From Methylobacter sp. (GTDB lineage: Bacteria; Pseudomonadota; Gammaproteobacteria; Methylococcales; Methylomonadaceae), in contig JAUXTH010000143.1 of NCBI GenBank assembly GCA_030679035.1, forward strand, positions 1 through 64,000: a stretch of DNA of 64,000 nucleotides, written 5' to 3'. How positions within the stretch are numbered: position 1 is the first letter of the stretch; the number at the start of each line of letters is the position of its first letter. Below are positions 20,209 through 29,903 of this stretch, piece after piece. The position numbers and the translations under genes are program-made. The notes under the pieces were generated by a model. It had not been told where the DNA came from. It saw only the letters and a program-made list of their open reading frames with translations, and searched no databases.

Positions 20209-23103
20209 TTACTCATCACCCATCACCGGCGGACAACTGCAAAACACATGCCGGTCGCCATAGACATTATCGATACGCCCGACCGGCGGCCAGTACTTGT
20301 CATCGTGCTGATCGCTGTTCGGGAAAAAAGCCTGTTGTTTCGAGTAAGGCAGATTCCATTCCCCCAGTAACAAGCGGTGAGTGTGCGGCGCATTATGCAG
20401 CAGATTGTTTTCGGCATCGGCCACACCGTTTTCTATCGCTTTGATTTCTTCGCGGATGGCGATTAACGCGGCGCAGAACCGATCAATCTCGGCTTTGTTT
20501 TCGCTTTCGGTGGGCTCTATCATCAAAGTGTCGGCGACCGGGAACGATACGGTGGGCGCGTGAAAACCGTAGTCGATCAGACGTTTGGCGATGTCTTCGA
20601 CGGTGACGTTGCAGGTCTTTTTAAATTCATGGCAATCGATAATGCATTCATGCGCGACCCAGCCGTTTTTGCCGGTGTATAAAATCGGGTAATACGGAGA
20701 CAGACGTTTGGCGATGTAGTTAGCGTTCAGGATCGCGGTCAGGGTTGCGCGTTTTAAACCGGCTGCCCCCATCATCGCGATATACGCCCAGGAAATAGTG
20801 TAGATACTGGCCGATCCCCACGGCGCCGCGGACACGGTGCCGATGGTGCCGTGCTCGCCTTTGGCCGGATTGACGCCTTCGACTACCGGATGGTCGGGCA
20901 GGAACGGAGCCAGATGCGCGCCCACGCCTATCGGGCCAACGCCGGGGCCGCCGCCGCCATGCGGGATGCAGAAGGTTTTATGCAGGTTAAGATGCGCGAC
21001 ATCGGCGCCTATTTTGCCGGGACGGCTCAAGCCCACCAGCGCATTGAAGTTCGCGCCGTCCAGATAAACCTGCCCTCCGTGCTGATGAACAAGATCGCAG
21101 ATTTCCCGGAACGCCTGCTCGAACACGCCGTGCGTGGACGGATAGGTGATCATCAGCGCGGCCAGAGTATCCTGGTATTCGGCGGTTTTGGCGCGCAAAT
21201 CATCCAGGCTGACGTTGCCGTTTTCATCGCAGGCGACGACCACGACTTTAAGCCCGGCCATCGTTGCGCTGGCCGGATTGGTGCCGTGCGCGGAAGCGGG
21301 GATCAGGCAGATATTGCGTTGCGCTTGGCCCCTGACTTCATGGTATTTGCGGATAACCAGAAGGCCTGTGTATTCGCCCTGGGAACCGGCATTGGGTTGC
21401 AGGGAGAAAGCATCGAAGCCGGTCAGGTCGCACAGCATGTCTTCCAGTTCGGCAAACATCTGTTGGTAGCCGTGAGTCTGGTACAGCGGAGCGAACGGGT
21501 GCAGGCCGTTGAATTCATAATACGAAATGGTCTGCATTTCTGTTGCGGCGTTCAGCTTCATCGTGCAGGAACCCAGCGGGATCATCGAGCGGTCCAGCGC
21601 TATGTCGCGTCTGGCTAATCGGCGCATATAACGCATCATTTCGGTTTCAGAATGGTAGCGGTCGAACACCGGATGTTGCAAAATTTTGTCGTTACGCAAC
21701 AAGGCTTCCGGGATGCACTCGCCGACTGTCGCATCCAAACCATTAATGTCAGGCAGATCGGCCGTGGCGGATGCAAAAACCAGCCAGACATCTCTTAAGT
21801 TTCCCCGCGTGGTGGTTTCATCCAGGGAAATGCCGATATGATCCGCATCGATAACACGCAGGTTGATATTTGCCTCCGCGGCCTGTGCGGCTATGCGTTT
21901 CGCCCGGTTCGGGGTGCTGATAACCAGGGTGTCGAAATAACACTCGCTCAACACTTGGTGACCCAGCTGGGTAATTCCTGCGGCCAGGATTTGCGTGTAG
22001 CGATGCACCCGGCCTGCAATCAAGCGCAAGCCTTCCGCGCCGTGATAAACCGCATAAAACCCAGCGATCACGGCGAGCAAAACCTGCGATGTGCAGATAT
22101 TGCTGGTGGCCTTGTCCCGACGGATATGCTGCTCGCGGGTTTGCAGCGCCATGCGCAATGCAAGCTGTCCATGGCTGTCCTTCGATACGCCGATAATGCG
22201 TCCTGGAACCGAGCGCTTGTATTCGTCCTTGGTCGCAAAATACGCGGCATGAGGCCCGCCGTAACCCATCGGCACGCCAAAACGCTGGGAGTTGCCGACT
22301 ACGATATCGACACCAAATTCGGCAGGCGGTTTAAGCAACACCAGCGCCAACAAATCCGCCGCTACCGTGACCAGCGCCGATTTGGCTTGGGCTATCGAGG
22401 TGACTGCGGCCAAGTCTTTTATTTCGCCGTTGCAGCCGGGATATTGCACCAACAGCGCAAAAAAATCGTATTGCTCCAGATCCTGATAAGGGTCGGCGAC
22501 GATAACCTGATAACCCAGAGAGCGGGCGCGGGTCTTGATCACGGCGATGGTTTGCGGGTGGCAGTCCTGATCGACAAAGATGCTGTTGGCCGCGCTCTTG
22601 GACAGGCGCCGCGACATGGTCATCGCTTCCGCCGCCGCTGTGGCCTCATCAAGCAGCGAGGCGTTGGCAAGCCCCATGCCGGTCAGGTCGATAATGACCT
22701 GCTGAAATGTCAGCAGCGCTTCCAGTCGCCCCTGACTGACTTCGGCCTGATAAGGCGTGTATGCCGTATACCAGGCGGGGTTTTCCAGCACATTGCGCTT
22801 GATCACCGCAGGCATCACGGTGTCGTAATAGCCCATGCCGATCATCGAGGTGAACACCTTATTGCGTTCGCGCATGTTGCGCAGATGCTTGATCACCGCG
22901 CGTTCACTGATCGTTTCGGTCAGCTTTAGCGGTTCATGGTTCAGGATATTGGCCGGAATGGCCAGCTCGATGATGTCTTCCAGTTCGCTTATGCCCAGCT
23001 CCGCCAGCATGTCTTTGGTTTGCTGAGGATTGGGGCCGATGTGGCGGTTGATGAAATTACCGCGCATTTCCAGTTGAGTCAGACTAGGGCGAGATGAAGT
23101 CAT
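20209..23103 (-). CDS. gcvP: Glycine dehydrogenase (decarboxylating), P protein
   Basis: P protein of the glycine cleavage system, which decarboxylates glycine and loads the aminomethyl group onto the lipoyl arm of GcvH. It is the long, single-chain form (964 residues). The PLP-binding lysine is Lys709 in [17 protein letters not shown]. Start at 23103. It lies downstream of gcvT on the same strand, with a 330-nt repeat-containing gap; gcvH is not in between, so it must be encoded elsewhere. Confidence 0.97.
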   Translation of the reverse strand: MTSSRPSLTQLEMRGNFINRHIGPNPQQTKDMLAELGISELEDIIELAIPANILNHEPLKLTETISERAVIKHLRNMRERNKVFTSMIGMGYYDTVMPAVIKRNVLENPAWYTAYTPYQAEVSQGRLEALLTFQQVIIDLTGMGLANASLLDEATAAAEAMTMSRRLSKSAANSIFVDQDCHPQTIAVIKTRARSLGYQVIVADPYQDLEQYDFFALLVQYPGCNGEIKDLAAVTSIAQAKSALVTVAADLLALVLLKPPAEFGVDIVVGNSQRFGVPMGYGGPHAAYFATKDEYKRSVPGRIIGVSKDSHGQLALRMALQTREQHIRRDKATSNICTSQVLLAVIAGFYAVYHGAEGLRLIAGRVHRYTQILAAGITQLGHQVLSECYFDTLVISTPNRAKRIAAQAAEANINLRVIDADHIGISLDETTTRGNLRDVWLVFASATADLPDINGLDATVGECIPEALLRNDKILQHPVFDRYHSETEMMRYMRRLARRDIALDRSMIPLGSCTMKLNAATEMQTISYYEFNGLHPFAPLYQTHGYQQMFAELEDMLCDLTGFDAFSLQPNAGSQGEYTGLLVIRKYHEVRGQAQRNICLIPASAHGTNPASATMAGLKVVVVACDENGNVSLDDLRAKTAEYQDTLAALMITYPSTHGVFEQAFREICDLVHQHGGQVYLDGANFNALVGLSRPGKIGADVAHLNLHKTFCIPHGGGGPGVGPIGVGAHLAPFLPDHPVVEGVNPAKGEHGTIGTVSAAPWGSASIYTISWAYIAMMGAAGLKRATLTAILNANYIAKRLSPYYPILYTGKNGWVAHECIIDCHEFKKTCNVTVEDIAKRLIDYGFHAPTVSFPVADTLMIEPTESENKAEIDRFCAALIAIREEIKAIENGVADAENNLLHNAPHTHRLLLGEWNLPYSKQQAFFPNSDQHDDKYWPPVGRIDNVYGDRHVFCSCPPVMGDE

Positions 23104-23433
23104 GATATGTACCTACTCAGCAGTGAAGGAAGTAGGCATTGTCCACGAAAAGCACGAAAAGCACGAAAAAATTTAGGTAGCCATCAGCCACGGACTGTCA
23201 CAGATGCACGCAGATAAACTAGCCGAATGGAGCATATTGCCAATCCACCGTAGGAGCGGGCCGCGCCCGCGACATTGAGGAAGCGATTATAAATTATGCT
23301 ACATCATCGCGGGCATGGCCCGCTCCTACAACGCCTGGCTTAATGGCATTGGGCATATCGCCCGTATGGAATATTTCGTATTGCTTAGTCATCAAGGAAA
23401 CGATAGGAACGAGGAAAACCCGCCCCTGATTTA
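23104..23433. repeat. gcvT-gcvP gap with dispersed repeats (family C)
   Basis: No gene. A GTCCACGAAAAGCACGAAAA-type tandem motif lies at about 23141-23170, and a REP-doublet-like element lies at 23250-23329: GTAGGAGCGGGCCGCGCCCG at the left facing CGGGCATGGCCCGCTCCTAC at the right, each partly palindromic. A second copy of this family lies inside the island at 29778-29846. Confidence 0.75.
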
Positions 23434-24582
23434 TCAGTGCTTATCAGTCAAATCCGTGTCATCCGTGTTCGGTTTTTCTAACTGCTGAGCAGCTTCATTT
23501 TTCCCATAGTAGCGATGGGGGACAAAAGGCAGCGGGGTCACGGTGACGGCAATCCGGTGGTCACGAACCTGGGCGTATAGCGTATTGCCCTCGTCAGCGA
23601 CAATACGATCCAGTAACGCCATAGCAATCGGCTGCGCCAAACTGGGAGAAAAACCACCGCTGGTGACATAACCTACGGCGAGACCTTTACTATTGTAAAT
23701 CTCACAGCCTTCCCGCACCGGTATTTTGCCTTCCACCAACAAACCCGCACGTATTTTTTCCGAACCGTGCTGCAACTGAGCCAGAATTTTTTCGGCGCCG
23801 GGAAATTGGTTATGGTTCTTTTTAAGCAGCCATTGGAGGCCTGCCTCTACCGGCGTAATCGATTCATTGATTTCATGGCCGTACAGGCACAGACCCGCTT
23901 CCAGGCGCAAGGTATCCCTGGCCGCCAAACCGATAGGCTCAACGCCGTCCTCGGCCAGCAACAGGCGGGCAAGTTGTTCCGCATAATGATTGGCAACCAG
24001 GATTTCAAAGCCGTCCTCGCCGGTATAGCCGCAACGGGCGACGTTGCATTTTATGCCATCAATGCTTGTTCCACAGGCTTGCATAAAAGCAAGCTTAGCG
24101 GCCTGTGCAGAAAATTTTTGCATGACCGATGCAGCCGCCGGCCCTTGCAGGGCGAATAAAGCCTGCCCCGTCAGCTCATTAAAGCAGCAGCGGCCGGATA
24201 AATGGTTGTACAGGTACTTGAAGTCTTTGTCTTTGCAGTTCGCATTCGCAATAATCATCACACCCGACTCGATGCGGGTAATGATGATGTCATCCATAAT
24301 TCCGCCATCGTTATTGGTCAATACGGTATATATCTGCTGACCGATTCTAAGCCCGGCAATATCTCCGGGTATCAGCTGCCCAAGCTCGTGAACGGCATCC
24401 TCGCCCAGGATCAGGCACTGCCCCATGTGGGAGATATCGAAAAAACCGGCGTGCTTGCGGCAATGCAGATGTTCGTGCAGTGTGCCGTTGCCGTAATGCA
24501 GCGGCATATGATAACCGGCAAAAGGCACCATCTTGGCGCCAAGCTCAAGATGAAGATTGTAAAGCGGGGTCTGTTTTAGCAT
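23434..24582 (-). CDS. gcvT: Aminomethyltransferase (glycine cleavage T protein)
   Basis: Transfers the C1 unit from the lipoyl aminomethyl group of GcvH to tetrahydrofolate, releasing ammonia. 382 residues from the ATG at 24582, which gives the normal N-terminus (MLKQTPLYNLHLELGAKMVP); the frame extends upstream but without family similarity. The C-terminus after the usual VPHRYYGK ends in an unusual tail (PNTDDTDLTDKH) whose DNA resembles a dispersed ATCCGTGTCATCCGTG repeat. Transcribed towards gcvP. Confidence 0.95.
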   Translation of the reverse strand: MLKQTPLYNLHLELGAKMVPFAGYHMPLHYGNGTLHEHLHCRKHAGFFDISHMGQCLILGEDAVHELGQLIPGDIAGLRIGQQIYTVLTNNDGGIMDDIIITRIESGVMIIANANCKDKDFKYLYNHLSGRCCFNELTGQALFALQGPAAASVMQKFSAQAAKLAFMQACGTSIDGIKCNVARCGYTGEDGFEILVANHYAEQLARLLLAEDGVEPIGLAARDTLRLEAGLCLYGHEINESITPVEAGLQWLLKKNHNQFPGAEKILAQLQHGSEKIRAGLLVEGKIPVREGCEIYNSKGLAVGYVTSGGFSPSLAQPIAMALLDRIVADEGNTLYAQVRDHRIAVTVTPLPFVPHRYYGKNEAAQQLEKPNTDDTDLTDKH

Positions 24583-24856
24583 GTCAGTAATTATCTTGGC
24601 GTGTAAGCAATGTGCGTAGTGTAGCGATTTGTTCGATCTTTTACCACGGTCAACGCACTGAACGTGAAGAAAAAGCCTAACGACCAAAGTCTGACATTAA
24701 CACGGATGACTCTGCTTACGCGAGGCTCCATCCTGATAACCCGTTGATCCGTTGTTTTAGTTTTTTAGATTAAAGCCATAGCTAGTATAATCACTGCTTT
24801 GTTTCGGCTTGCCTTGTCTTGCTGCACTCACTTCTTCTAAAATCTCAGAGAACTCT

Positions 24857-25948
24857 ATGGCGCTGTATTGTGGAATCGTTGGCTTACCCAATGTTGGAAA
24901 ATCGACCTTATTTAATGCTTTAACCCGCGCGAAAATCGCGGCCGAAAACTACCCCTTCTGCACCATCGACCCCAATGTTGGCGTAGTCCCCGTGCCTGAC
25001 CCCCGGATGGACAAGCTGGCGGAAATTGTAAAACCCGAGCGCACCTTGCCCACCACGATTGAGTTTGTAGACATCGCAGGCCTGGTTGCAGGCGCATCAA
25101 AAGGCGAAGGCCTCGGCAACCAATTTTTAGCCAATATTCGTGAAACGGATGCGATAGCTCATGTGGTGCGCTGCTTTCAGGATGATAACGTCATCCATGT
25201 CGCCGGAAAAATCGATCCGCTTTCCGACATCGAAGTCATCAACACCGAACTGGCACTGGCCGATATGGCCTCCGTTGAAAAAGCCCTGTTACGCGCCAGC
25301 AAAGCGGCCAGAACCGGCAACAAAGACGAGCAGGCAAAAAAAGACGTACTGGAAAAGGTTTTCAAGCAACTGGATGCAGGAGAACCCGCGCGCACCTTGC
25401 CTTTATCCGTAGATGAAAAAGCCCTGATCAGGGATTTATGCCTGATGACGCTCAAGCCCGCCATGTATATCGCCAATGTCCAGGATGACGGTTTCGAGAA
25501 CAACCCGTTACTCGATAAAGTACAAGCTCTGGCAGACAAGGAAGGCGCGATGGTGGTGCCTATCTGCGCGGCCATAGAGGCGGAAATAGCCCAGCTGGAT
25601 GACGAAGAAAAGAAGGAATTTTTGGATGACTTAGGGTTGGAAGAACCCGGCTTGAACCGTGTCGTACGGGCCGGATATAAGCTGCTGAATCTGGCAACTT
25701 ACTTTACTGCCGGTGTCAAAGAAGTCAGAGCCTGGACGATCCCGGTCGGCGCAACCGCCCCCCAGGCGGCCGGCGTAATTCACAGCGACTTTGAAAAAGG
25801 CTTCATCCGCGCCGAAGTCATCGCCTATCAGGATTTCATCGATTATAAAGGTGAACAGGGTGCCAAAGACGCCGGAAAATGGCGACTTGAAGGCAAGGAT
25901 TATATCGTTAAAGACGGCGACGTCGTACATTTCAGATTCAACGTTTGA
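24857..25948 (+). CDS. ychF: Redox-regulated ribosome-binding ATPase YchF
   Basis: Obg-related P-loop NTPase of exactly the usual 363 residues from the ATG at 24857; 16 upstream codons in frame are not needed. The P-loop [12 protein letters not shown] lies near the N-terminus, [17 protein letters not shown] follows as the switch region, and a TGS domain forms the C-terminus. The family prefers ATP and binds ribosomes. A hairpin follows the stop codon, then tRNA-Met. Confidence 0.96.
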   Translation: MALYCGIVGLPNVGKSTLFNALTRAKIAAENYPFCTIDPNVGVVPVPDPRMDKLAEIVKPERTLPTTIEFVDIAGLVAGASKGEGLGNQFLANIRETDAIAHVVRCFQDDNVIHVAGKIDPLSDIEVINTELALADMASVEKALLRASKAARTGNKDEQAKKDVLEKVFKQLDAGEPARTLPLSVDEKALIRDLCLMTLKPAMYIANVQDDGFENNPLLDKVQALADKEGAMVVPICAAIEAEIAQLDDEEKKEFLDDLGLEEPGLNRVVRAGYKLLNLATYFTAGVKEVRAWTIPVGATAPQAAGVIHSDFEKGFIRAEVIAYQDFIDYKGEQGAKDAGKWRLEGKDYIVKDGDVVHFRFNV

Positions 25949-25955
25949 CAAAGTG

Positions 25956-25983
25956 AGAGCGGGTACCTATAATTCCCGCTCTT
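25956..25983 (+). terminator. Hairpin after ychF
   Basis: GAGCGGG (25957-25963) pairs with CCCGCTC (25975-25981) just after the ychF stop. Only two T residues follow, so it may be an attenuated terminator or a processing or stability hairpin upstream of the tRNA. Confidence 0.4.
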
Positions 25984-26001
25984 CAAAAGACCTGCTTAAA
26001 T

Positions 26002-26078
26002 GGCGATGTAGCTCAGCTGGTTAGAGCACGGGATTCATAACCCCGGGGTCGGTGGTTCAAGTCCACCTATCGCCACCA
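26002..26078 (+). tRNA. tRNA-Met (elongator, CAU anticodon)
   Basis: A 77-nt cloverleaf: acceptor GGCGATG with TATCGCC, D arm GCTC/GAGC, anticodon loop TTCATAA with CAT, T arm GGTGG-TTCAAGT-CCACC, discriminator A and encoded CCA. An elongator rather than initiator type, by the standard first acceptor base pair and resemblance to E. coli metT. The anticodon stem has an A-C apposition next to the loop. Its last 51 nt are duplicated at 58905-58955, marking it as the integration site of the island. Confidence 0.95.
26028..26078 (+). repeat. Island left attachment site (within tRNA-Met)
   Basis: Left copy of the 51-nt direct repeat; it covers the anticodon arm, variable region, T arm, acceptor 3' strand and CCA. 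Because the tRNA stays intact here, this half was presumably supplied by the incoming element. Confidence 0.8.
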
Positions 26079-26219
26079 TCAAATAAAAGGGATAGATGAT
26101 TTTATCGAAGTCTTTTTACTGCATGTAGTCAATTTATCACAACCGGCTTTGAATTTTCAGAGTACCCTTCCAGGTATTTACATGAAAAATGTGCGTACTT
26201 AAGCTGTATTAGTTCAGAC

Positions 26220-27197
26220 TTACCCTACAATCACCAGCCAGTCAGTCAGATAGGTCATCTTTACCGACAAGTTTTTTCCCAAGACTTTCAGCATGTCGTC
26301 CGACTCACGCAAATTAATGCGACCATTGATTTTGAGTTCACGCAAAGTATTGTCCTTGTAAACCACCATACCGGTTCTGTAGCGGCGGATCTGGCTAATA
26401 ACACTTTCCAGCGGGACATTCTCAAACACCAGAAAACCGTTCACCCAGGAAGTTGTCAACGCCGAATCCAGTAGCCGGGTTTCGCCTAATCCTGCTGCAT
26501 TGACCGATACAGCCTCACGATCATGCAAAATCAGCGGCTGCATCAAAACACCCCGGTCGGTCACTTCAACGCGGCCGGACACGACTTTGACTTCGTCGCT
26601 CTCGCTCTTTTCATGCACGAAAAAACGGGTCCCCAATACGCGGGTCGTCGAATGACCGGCCTGGACAATAAACGGCCGGTTGGGGTCGGGCTTGACCTCG
26701 AAATAGACTTCGCCCTTCAGCAATTCGACGCTACGTTGCGGGCCATCCATGCTGACTGCGATAGAACTGTCGGTATTGAGCATCGCAGTGGAGCCGTCAT
26801 CGAAATAGACGGTTTTGCGCTCGCCCATCCTGGTCGAATAATCGCCTTGCACCAATATCTCCAGTTCGCTATGGAACAACAAGGTAAAAACCAGACAGGC
26901 TGCCATCGCCAGCGGCAGGTTGAATTTAGAGGAAGTTGTTTTTTTCTGCGGTGCTATGCGGTGTTTTTGAGCTGTTTCGCCAAGGGCTTGCAACAGGTCT
27001 GCATCGCCCCACAGCTTGCTGATTTCATTAAAGGTTTCATGATGCGCGTCGGATTGATTCAGCCATCGCAAAAATGACGTTTTTTCCTCGCTGGTGACAT
27101 TGTCGGCTCGTAACCGTATAAACCAAGCCACCGCTTGCTCGTCAAGATCGTTATTAAGCTCGGATTCCAAACTGTTCGTTTCGTTTTTCTGTTTCAT
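26220..27197 (-). CDS. FecR-family anti-sigma/regulator
   Basis: 325 residues. A cytoplasmic N-terminal sigma-binding region (about 1-90, with AVAWFIRLRADN and FLRWLNQSDAHHETF), one membrane helix (about 92-112) and a periplasmic FecR domain (GERKTVYFDDGSTAMLNTDS, GEVYFEV) are visible. It should receive the signal from the STN domain of the island TonB receptor and control the ECF sigma factor encoded at 32212-32712. It is unusual that the partner genes are 5 kb apart and on opposite strands. A GGAG site lies about 10 nt upstream. Confidence 0.9.
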   Translation of the reverse strand: MKQKNETNSLESELNNDLDEQAVAWFIRLRADNVTSEEKTSFLRWLNQSDAHHETFNEISKLWGDADLLQALGETAQKHRIAPQKKTTSSKFNLPLAMAACLVFTLLFHSELEILVQGDYSTRMGERKTVYFDDGSTAMLNTDSSIAVSMDGPQRSVELLKGEVYFEVKPDPNRPFIVQAGHSTTRVLGTRFFVHEKSESDEVKVVSGRVEVTDRGVLMQPLILHDREAVSVNAAGLGETRLLDSALTTSWVNGFLVFENVPLESVISQIRRYRTGMVVYKDNTLRELKINGRINLRESDDMLKVLGKNLSVKMTYLTDWLVIVG

Positions 27198-27336
27198 AGG
27201 TAACTACTCCAGTTTCTGCATAGAAAGCTCTCCGTAGCATGGAAACGCAACCGCATCGTTCGAAGATTTACGTTTCATAGTGCTCATTCTACCTAAAACC
27301 CATTGTTTATCATATTCCGCCTGAACTTTGTGTGCC

Positions 27337-29745
27337 CTAAGGCTGTAACAGCAGCGTGTATTCAGGCTTTCCGGCCGTCAATGGCATAGGCAAACCCTTT
27401 AACCAATAGTTCTGCTGATCCCGATAATAAGGCGATAAGGGCTGACCCGACTGGCCTCCCGGCATATGCAAAATGGCGTCTTCAAAATGGCCCGGCGCAA
27501 CCACCAGCCGTTCGCTGGCTCCAAAACCAGGCCCCGCCGCACGTACGCAAAAAGCGCAGCCCGGCAAGGCTTCGCCCGGCATATCGAGCAAACCGCTCAG
27601 TATCGGCAAAGCCCTGGAAAACGGATGCGTATGCTTGACCTTATTTAGCCTGCCCCAGTTCAATCCCATTAACGCTACCCCCGGCTGCTGACCTTGCACC
27701 AGCTGAATACTGCGTTTCAACTGCCCCAGAATAAAGTCGTCCCAACTCCGATAATGCGCCGCATCGGGCAATGCCTGAGACGGCTTTTCGCTCAGCAAGG
27801 CTTGCAGCGGCGTATCGATATAAGTCCAGGCATAACTGAAGTTTTTATCGGCCTGCCGACTGGCCGCTAAAAACGGCGTGAATACCGACTCGATCAATTG
27901 CTTGCGGAACTCGACCAGCAACGCAAAACCCAGACTGCCGACATCGGCCCGACCATCCCAGGCCAGCAGATAGTCGCGCGCCTCGGCCAAATCAGGCTGC
28001 ATCGCAATCGCTTCCTTGGTCAGACTGTCCAAGGCCAACTGCTGGTAAAATACATAAAACTCGCTTTCGGTATCCAATTGCAGATCGAACATGGCCCATT
28101 CGCCAATCTTGGGCATTTGCATAAGTTGCTGGGTAATCCTATAGGCACGGTAGCCGTTGCCGAACTGATGGCCGATCACATACGGGTAATTTTTACCCAG
28201 CCGGCGGTCGTTGGCCGACACCAGAATGCCCTCAGACGGGTCGATGACGCGCGGCAAATTCCCGGGCTCGACATAGCCGTTCCAGCCTACGCTGCCGTCC
28301 GCCCAGGAGCGACTGACCAAACCGTCATTGCCGAAGCGCTTGGGGATTTTGCCCATCAATGTCCAGGCAACACTACCGTTATCATCGGCCAGCAAAACAT
28401 TTAACTGCGGACCACCGGTGCTGTTGACGATTTTTACCGCTTGCTCCAGGGTCTCGCCTTGCTCCAAATCCAACAAATTGAGATTGACGGCATCGGCATC
28501 CAGCGCCGTCCAATGAATTGCCACCGGCTGATCCAGCAACGGCTGGCCGGCAACCGGCCCCCAGCGCGTCTGCTTAACCACGATCTGTTTGTCCGTACCG
28601 CCTTTAACGACTATGGTTTCAGGATACTCGTCGAAGCGTTGCCATTGCTCGCCTACCCGGTATTGGTCGGGATTATCGGGATTGATGTCGAGCCGCACTA
28701 AATCCAGAAAATCGCCGGTAAGATTGGTTGCTCCCCAGGCGATGTGCCGGTTGCTACCGACAATTAACAACGGTGTACCGGGTAGCGCCAAACCCGCAGC
28801 ATGCGTATCACCGTAATTTAGCTCGATACGATACCAAGTATTGGGCACCGATATACCCAAATGCATGTCGTTAGCCAGAATCGCCCGCCCGTCCCAAGTT
28901 TTTTTGCCGCTGACCGCCCAGGCATTGGAGCCGACCATAAAGTCGGACTGCTGTACTGTCTGCGCCAACGATGTCTTATCCGAGGGCTGATCGGCTAATG
29001 CGGCAGCCAAGGCCTCAACAGGAATCGCTTGCGCAGGACGCAGCGATTCTGCCTGTTTTTGCAGCTGTTCGGTGTAGGGATCGGTATCCGGCGTCAAAAA
29101 CCGCACTGCGGCGTCCGGCAAGGTTTTTCCCATTATGCTCAGCATGCGTTCGCTGCGTTCCTCCCCGGCAGTCAAGGTCTCGCACATGCCTAATACCACC
29201 AGCAGACTGTCTTCAGGAGTCCAAAGTTCCGGTTTATAACCCAATACTGTAAACTCGAAAGGCAGTGTGCCGGATTCAGCCATATAGCTGTTGACGCCGT
29301 CGGCATAGCTTTGCAGATAATGCTGATGCACTGGCGGCAGTTTTGCCAATATCGCTTTGGCTTCCCGATGGAAACCGTAGATCCTGGCCTTGATATCGTT
29401 GTCCAGCGCCATTTCACCAAAGATTTCCGCCAAACGCCCAGCGCTTTTGCGCCGCATCAAATCCATCTGAAACAAACGATCGCGGGCGGTGACATAGCCC
29501 AGCGCCCGAACCGCATCGATTCGATTGGCGGCATTGATCGCCGGAATGCCGTGTGCGTCGGTATGCACTTGAACCTCGGCCGTAAGCCGTTCCAGCTTCA
29601 CCGTGCCGTCAAGTCGCGACAGGGATTTATGCAAAACCCAAAAACCGCTGCCGATGCCAATCGCGGCCACACTTACTAGCGTCAAGCCGCTATATAAGAT
29701 AATTTTTCGAACATTCACCTTGTCATCCTTATTTCTCGTTCTCAC
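27337..29745 (-). CDS. Membrane-anchored penicillin acylase-family (PvdQ-like) acylase
   Basis: 802 residues of the Ntn-hydrolase penicillin acylase family. An N-terminal signal anchor (about 13-35) puts it in the periplasm. The self-processing site is Gly272|Ser273 in the MVGSNAWAVSG motif, Ser273 becoming the nucleophile of the beta chain. In pyoverdine biosynthesis PvdQ removes the acyl chain added by an acyl-AMP ligase; the NRPS in this island starts with such a ligase, so this enzyme most likely deacylates the exported peptide. Quorum-signal acylase activity is an alternative. Confidence 0.9.
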   Translation of the reverse strand: MRTRNKDDKVNVRKIILYSGLTLVSVAAIGIGSGFWVLHKSLSRLDGTVKLERLTAEVQVHTDAHGIPAINAANRIDAVRALGYVTARDRLFQMDLMRRKSAGRLAEIFGEMALDNDIKARIYGFHREAKAILAKLPPVHQHYLQSYADGVNSYMAESGTLPFEFTVLGYKPELWTPEDSLLVVLGMCETLTAGEERSERMLSIMGKTLPDAAVRFLTPDTDPYTEQLQKQAESLRPAQAIPVEALAAALADQPSDKTSLAQTVQQSDFMVGSNAWAVSGKKTWDGRAILANDMHLGISVPNTWYRIELNYGDTHAAGLALPGTPLLIVGSNRHIAWGATNLTGDFLDLVRLDINPDNPDQYRVGEQWQRFDEYPETIVVKGGTDKQIVVKQTRWGPVAGQPLLDQPVAIHWTALDADAVNLNLLDLEQGETLEQAVKIVNSTGGPQLNVLLADDNGSVAWTLMGKIPKRFGNDGLVSRSWADGSVGWNGYVEPGNLPRVIDPSEGILVSANDRRLGKNYPYVIGHQFGNGYRAYRITQQLMQMPKIGEWAMFDLQLDTESEFYVFYQQLALDSLTKEAIAMQPDLAEARDYLLAWDGRADVGSLGFALLVEFRKQLIESVFTPFLAASRQADKNFSYAWTYIDTPLQALLSEKPSQALPDAAHYRSWDDFILGQLKRSIQLVQGQQPGVALMGLNWGRLNKVKHTHPFSRALPILSGLLDMPGEALPGCAFCVRAAGPGFGASERLVVAPGHFEDAILHMPGGQSGQPLSPYYRDQQNYWLKGLPMPLTAGKPEYTLLLQP

Positions 29746-29777
29746 AGGGCTACGCCACTGCCATTAAGCTAGACGTT

Positions 29778-29846
29778 GTAGGAGCGGGCCATGCCCGCGA
29801 TGAAGAACAATCGCTGTTCAAATGTTGCGGGCACGGCCCGCTCCTA
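29778..29846. repeat. REP-doublet element, family C, copy 2
   Basis: GTAGGAGCGGGCCATGCCCG at the left faces CGGGCACGGCCCGCTCCTA at the right, around a 30-nt spacer, in the gap between the exporter and acylase genes. It is the same family as 23250-23329 outside the island. Confidence 0.8.
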
Positions 29847-29903
29847 GGGTGTCAATGACGCTCTACACTCATCGTTGTACACAAACTACCGGGCTACCTG
29901 CCA

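Noticed and set aside
24583-24856. Glycine riboswitch upstream of gcvT
   Set aside because: The expected conserved aptamer core segments are not recognisable.
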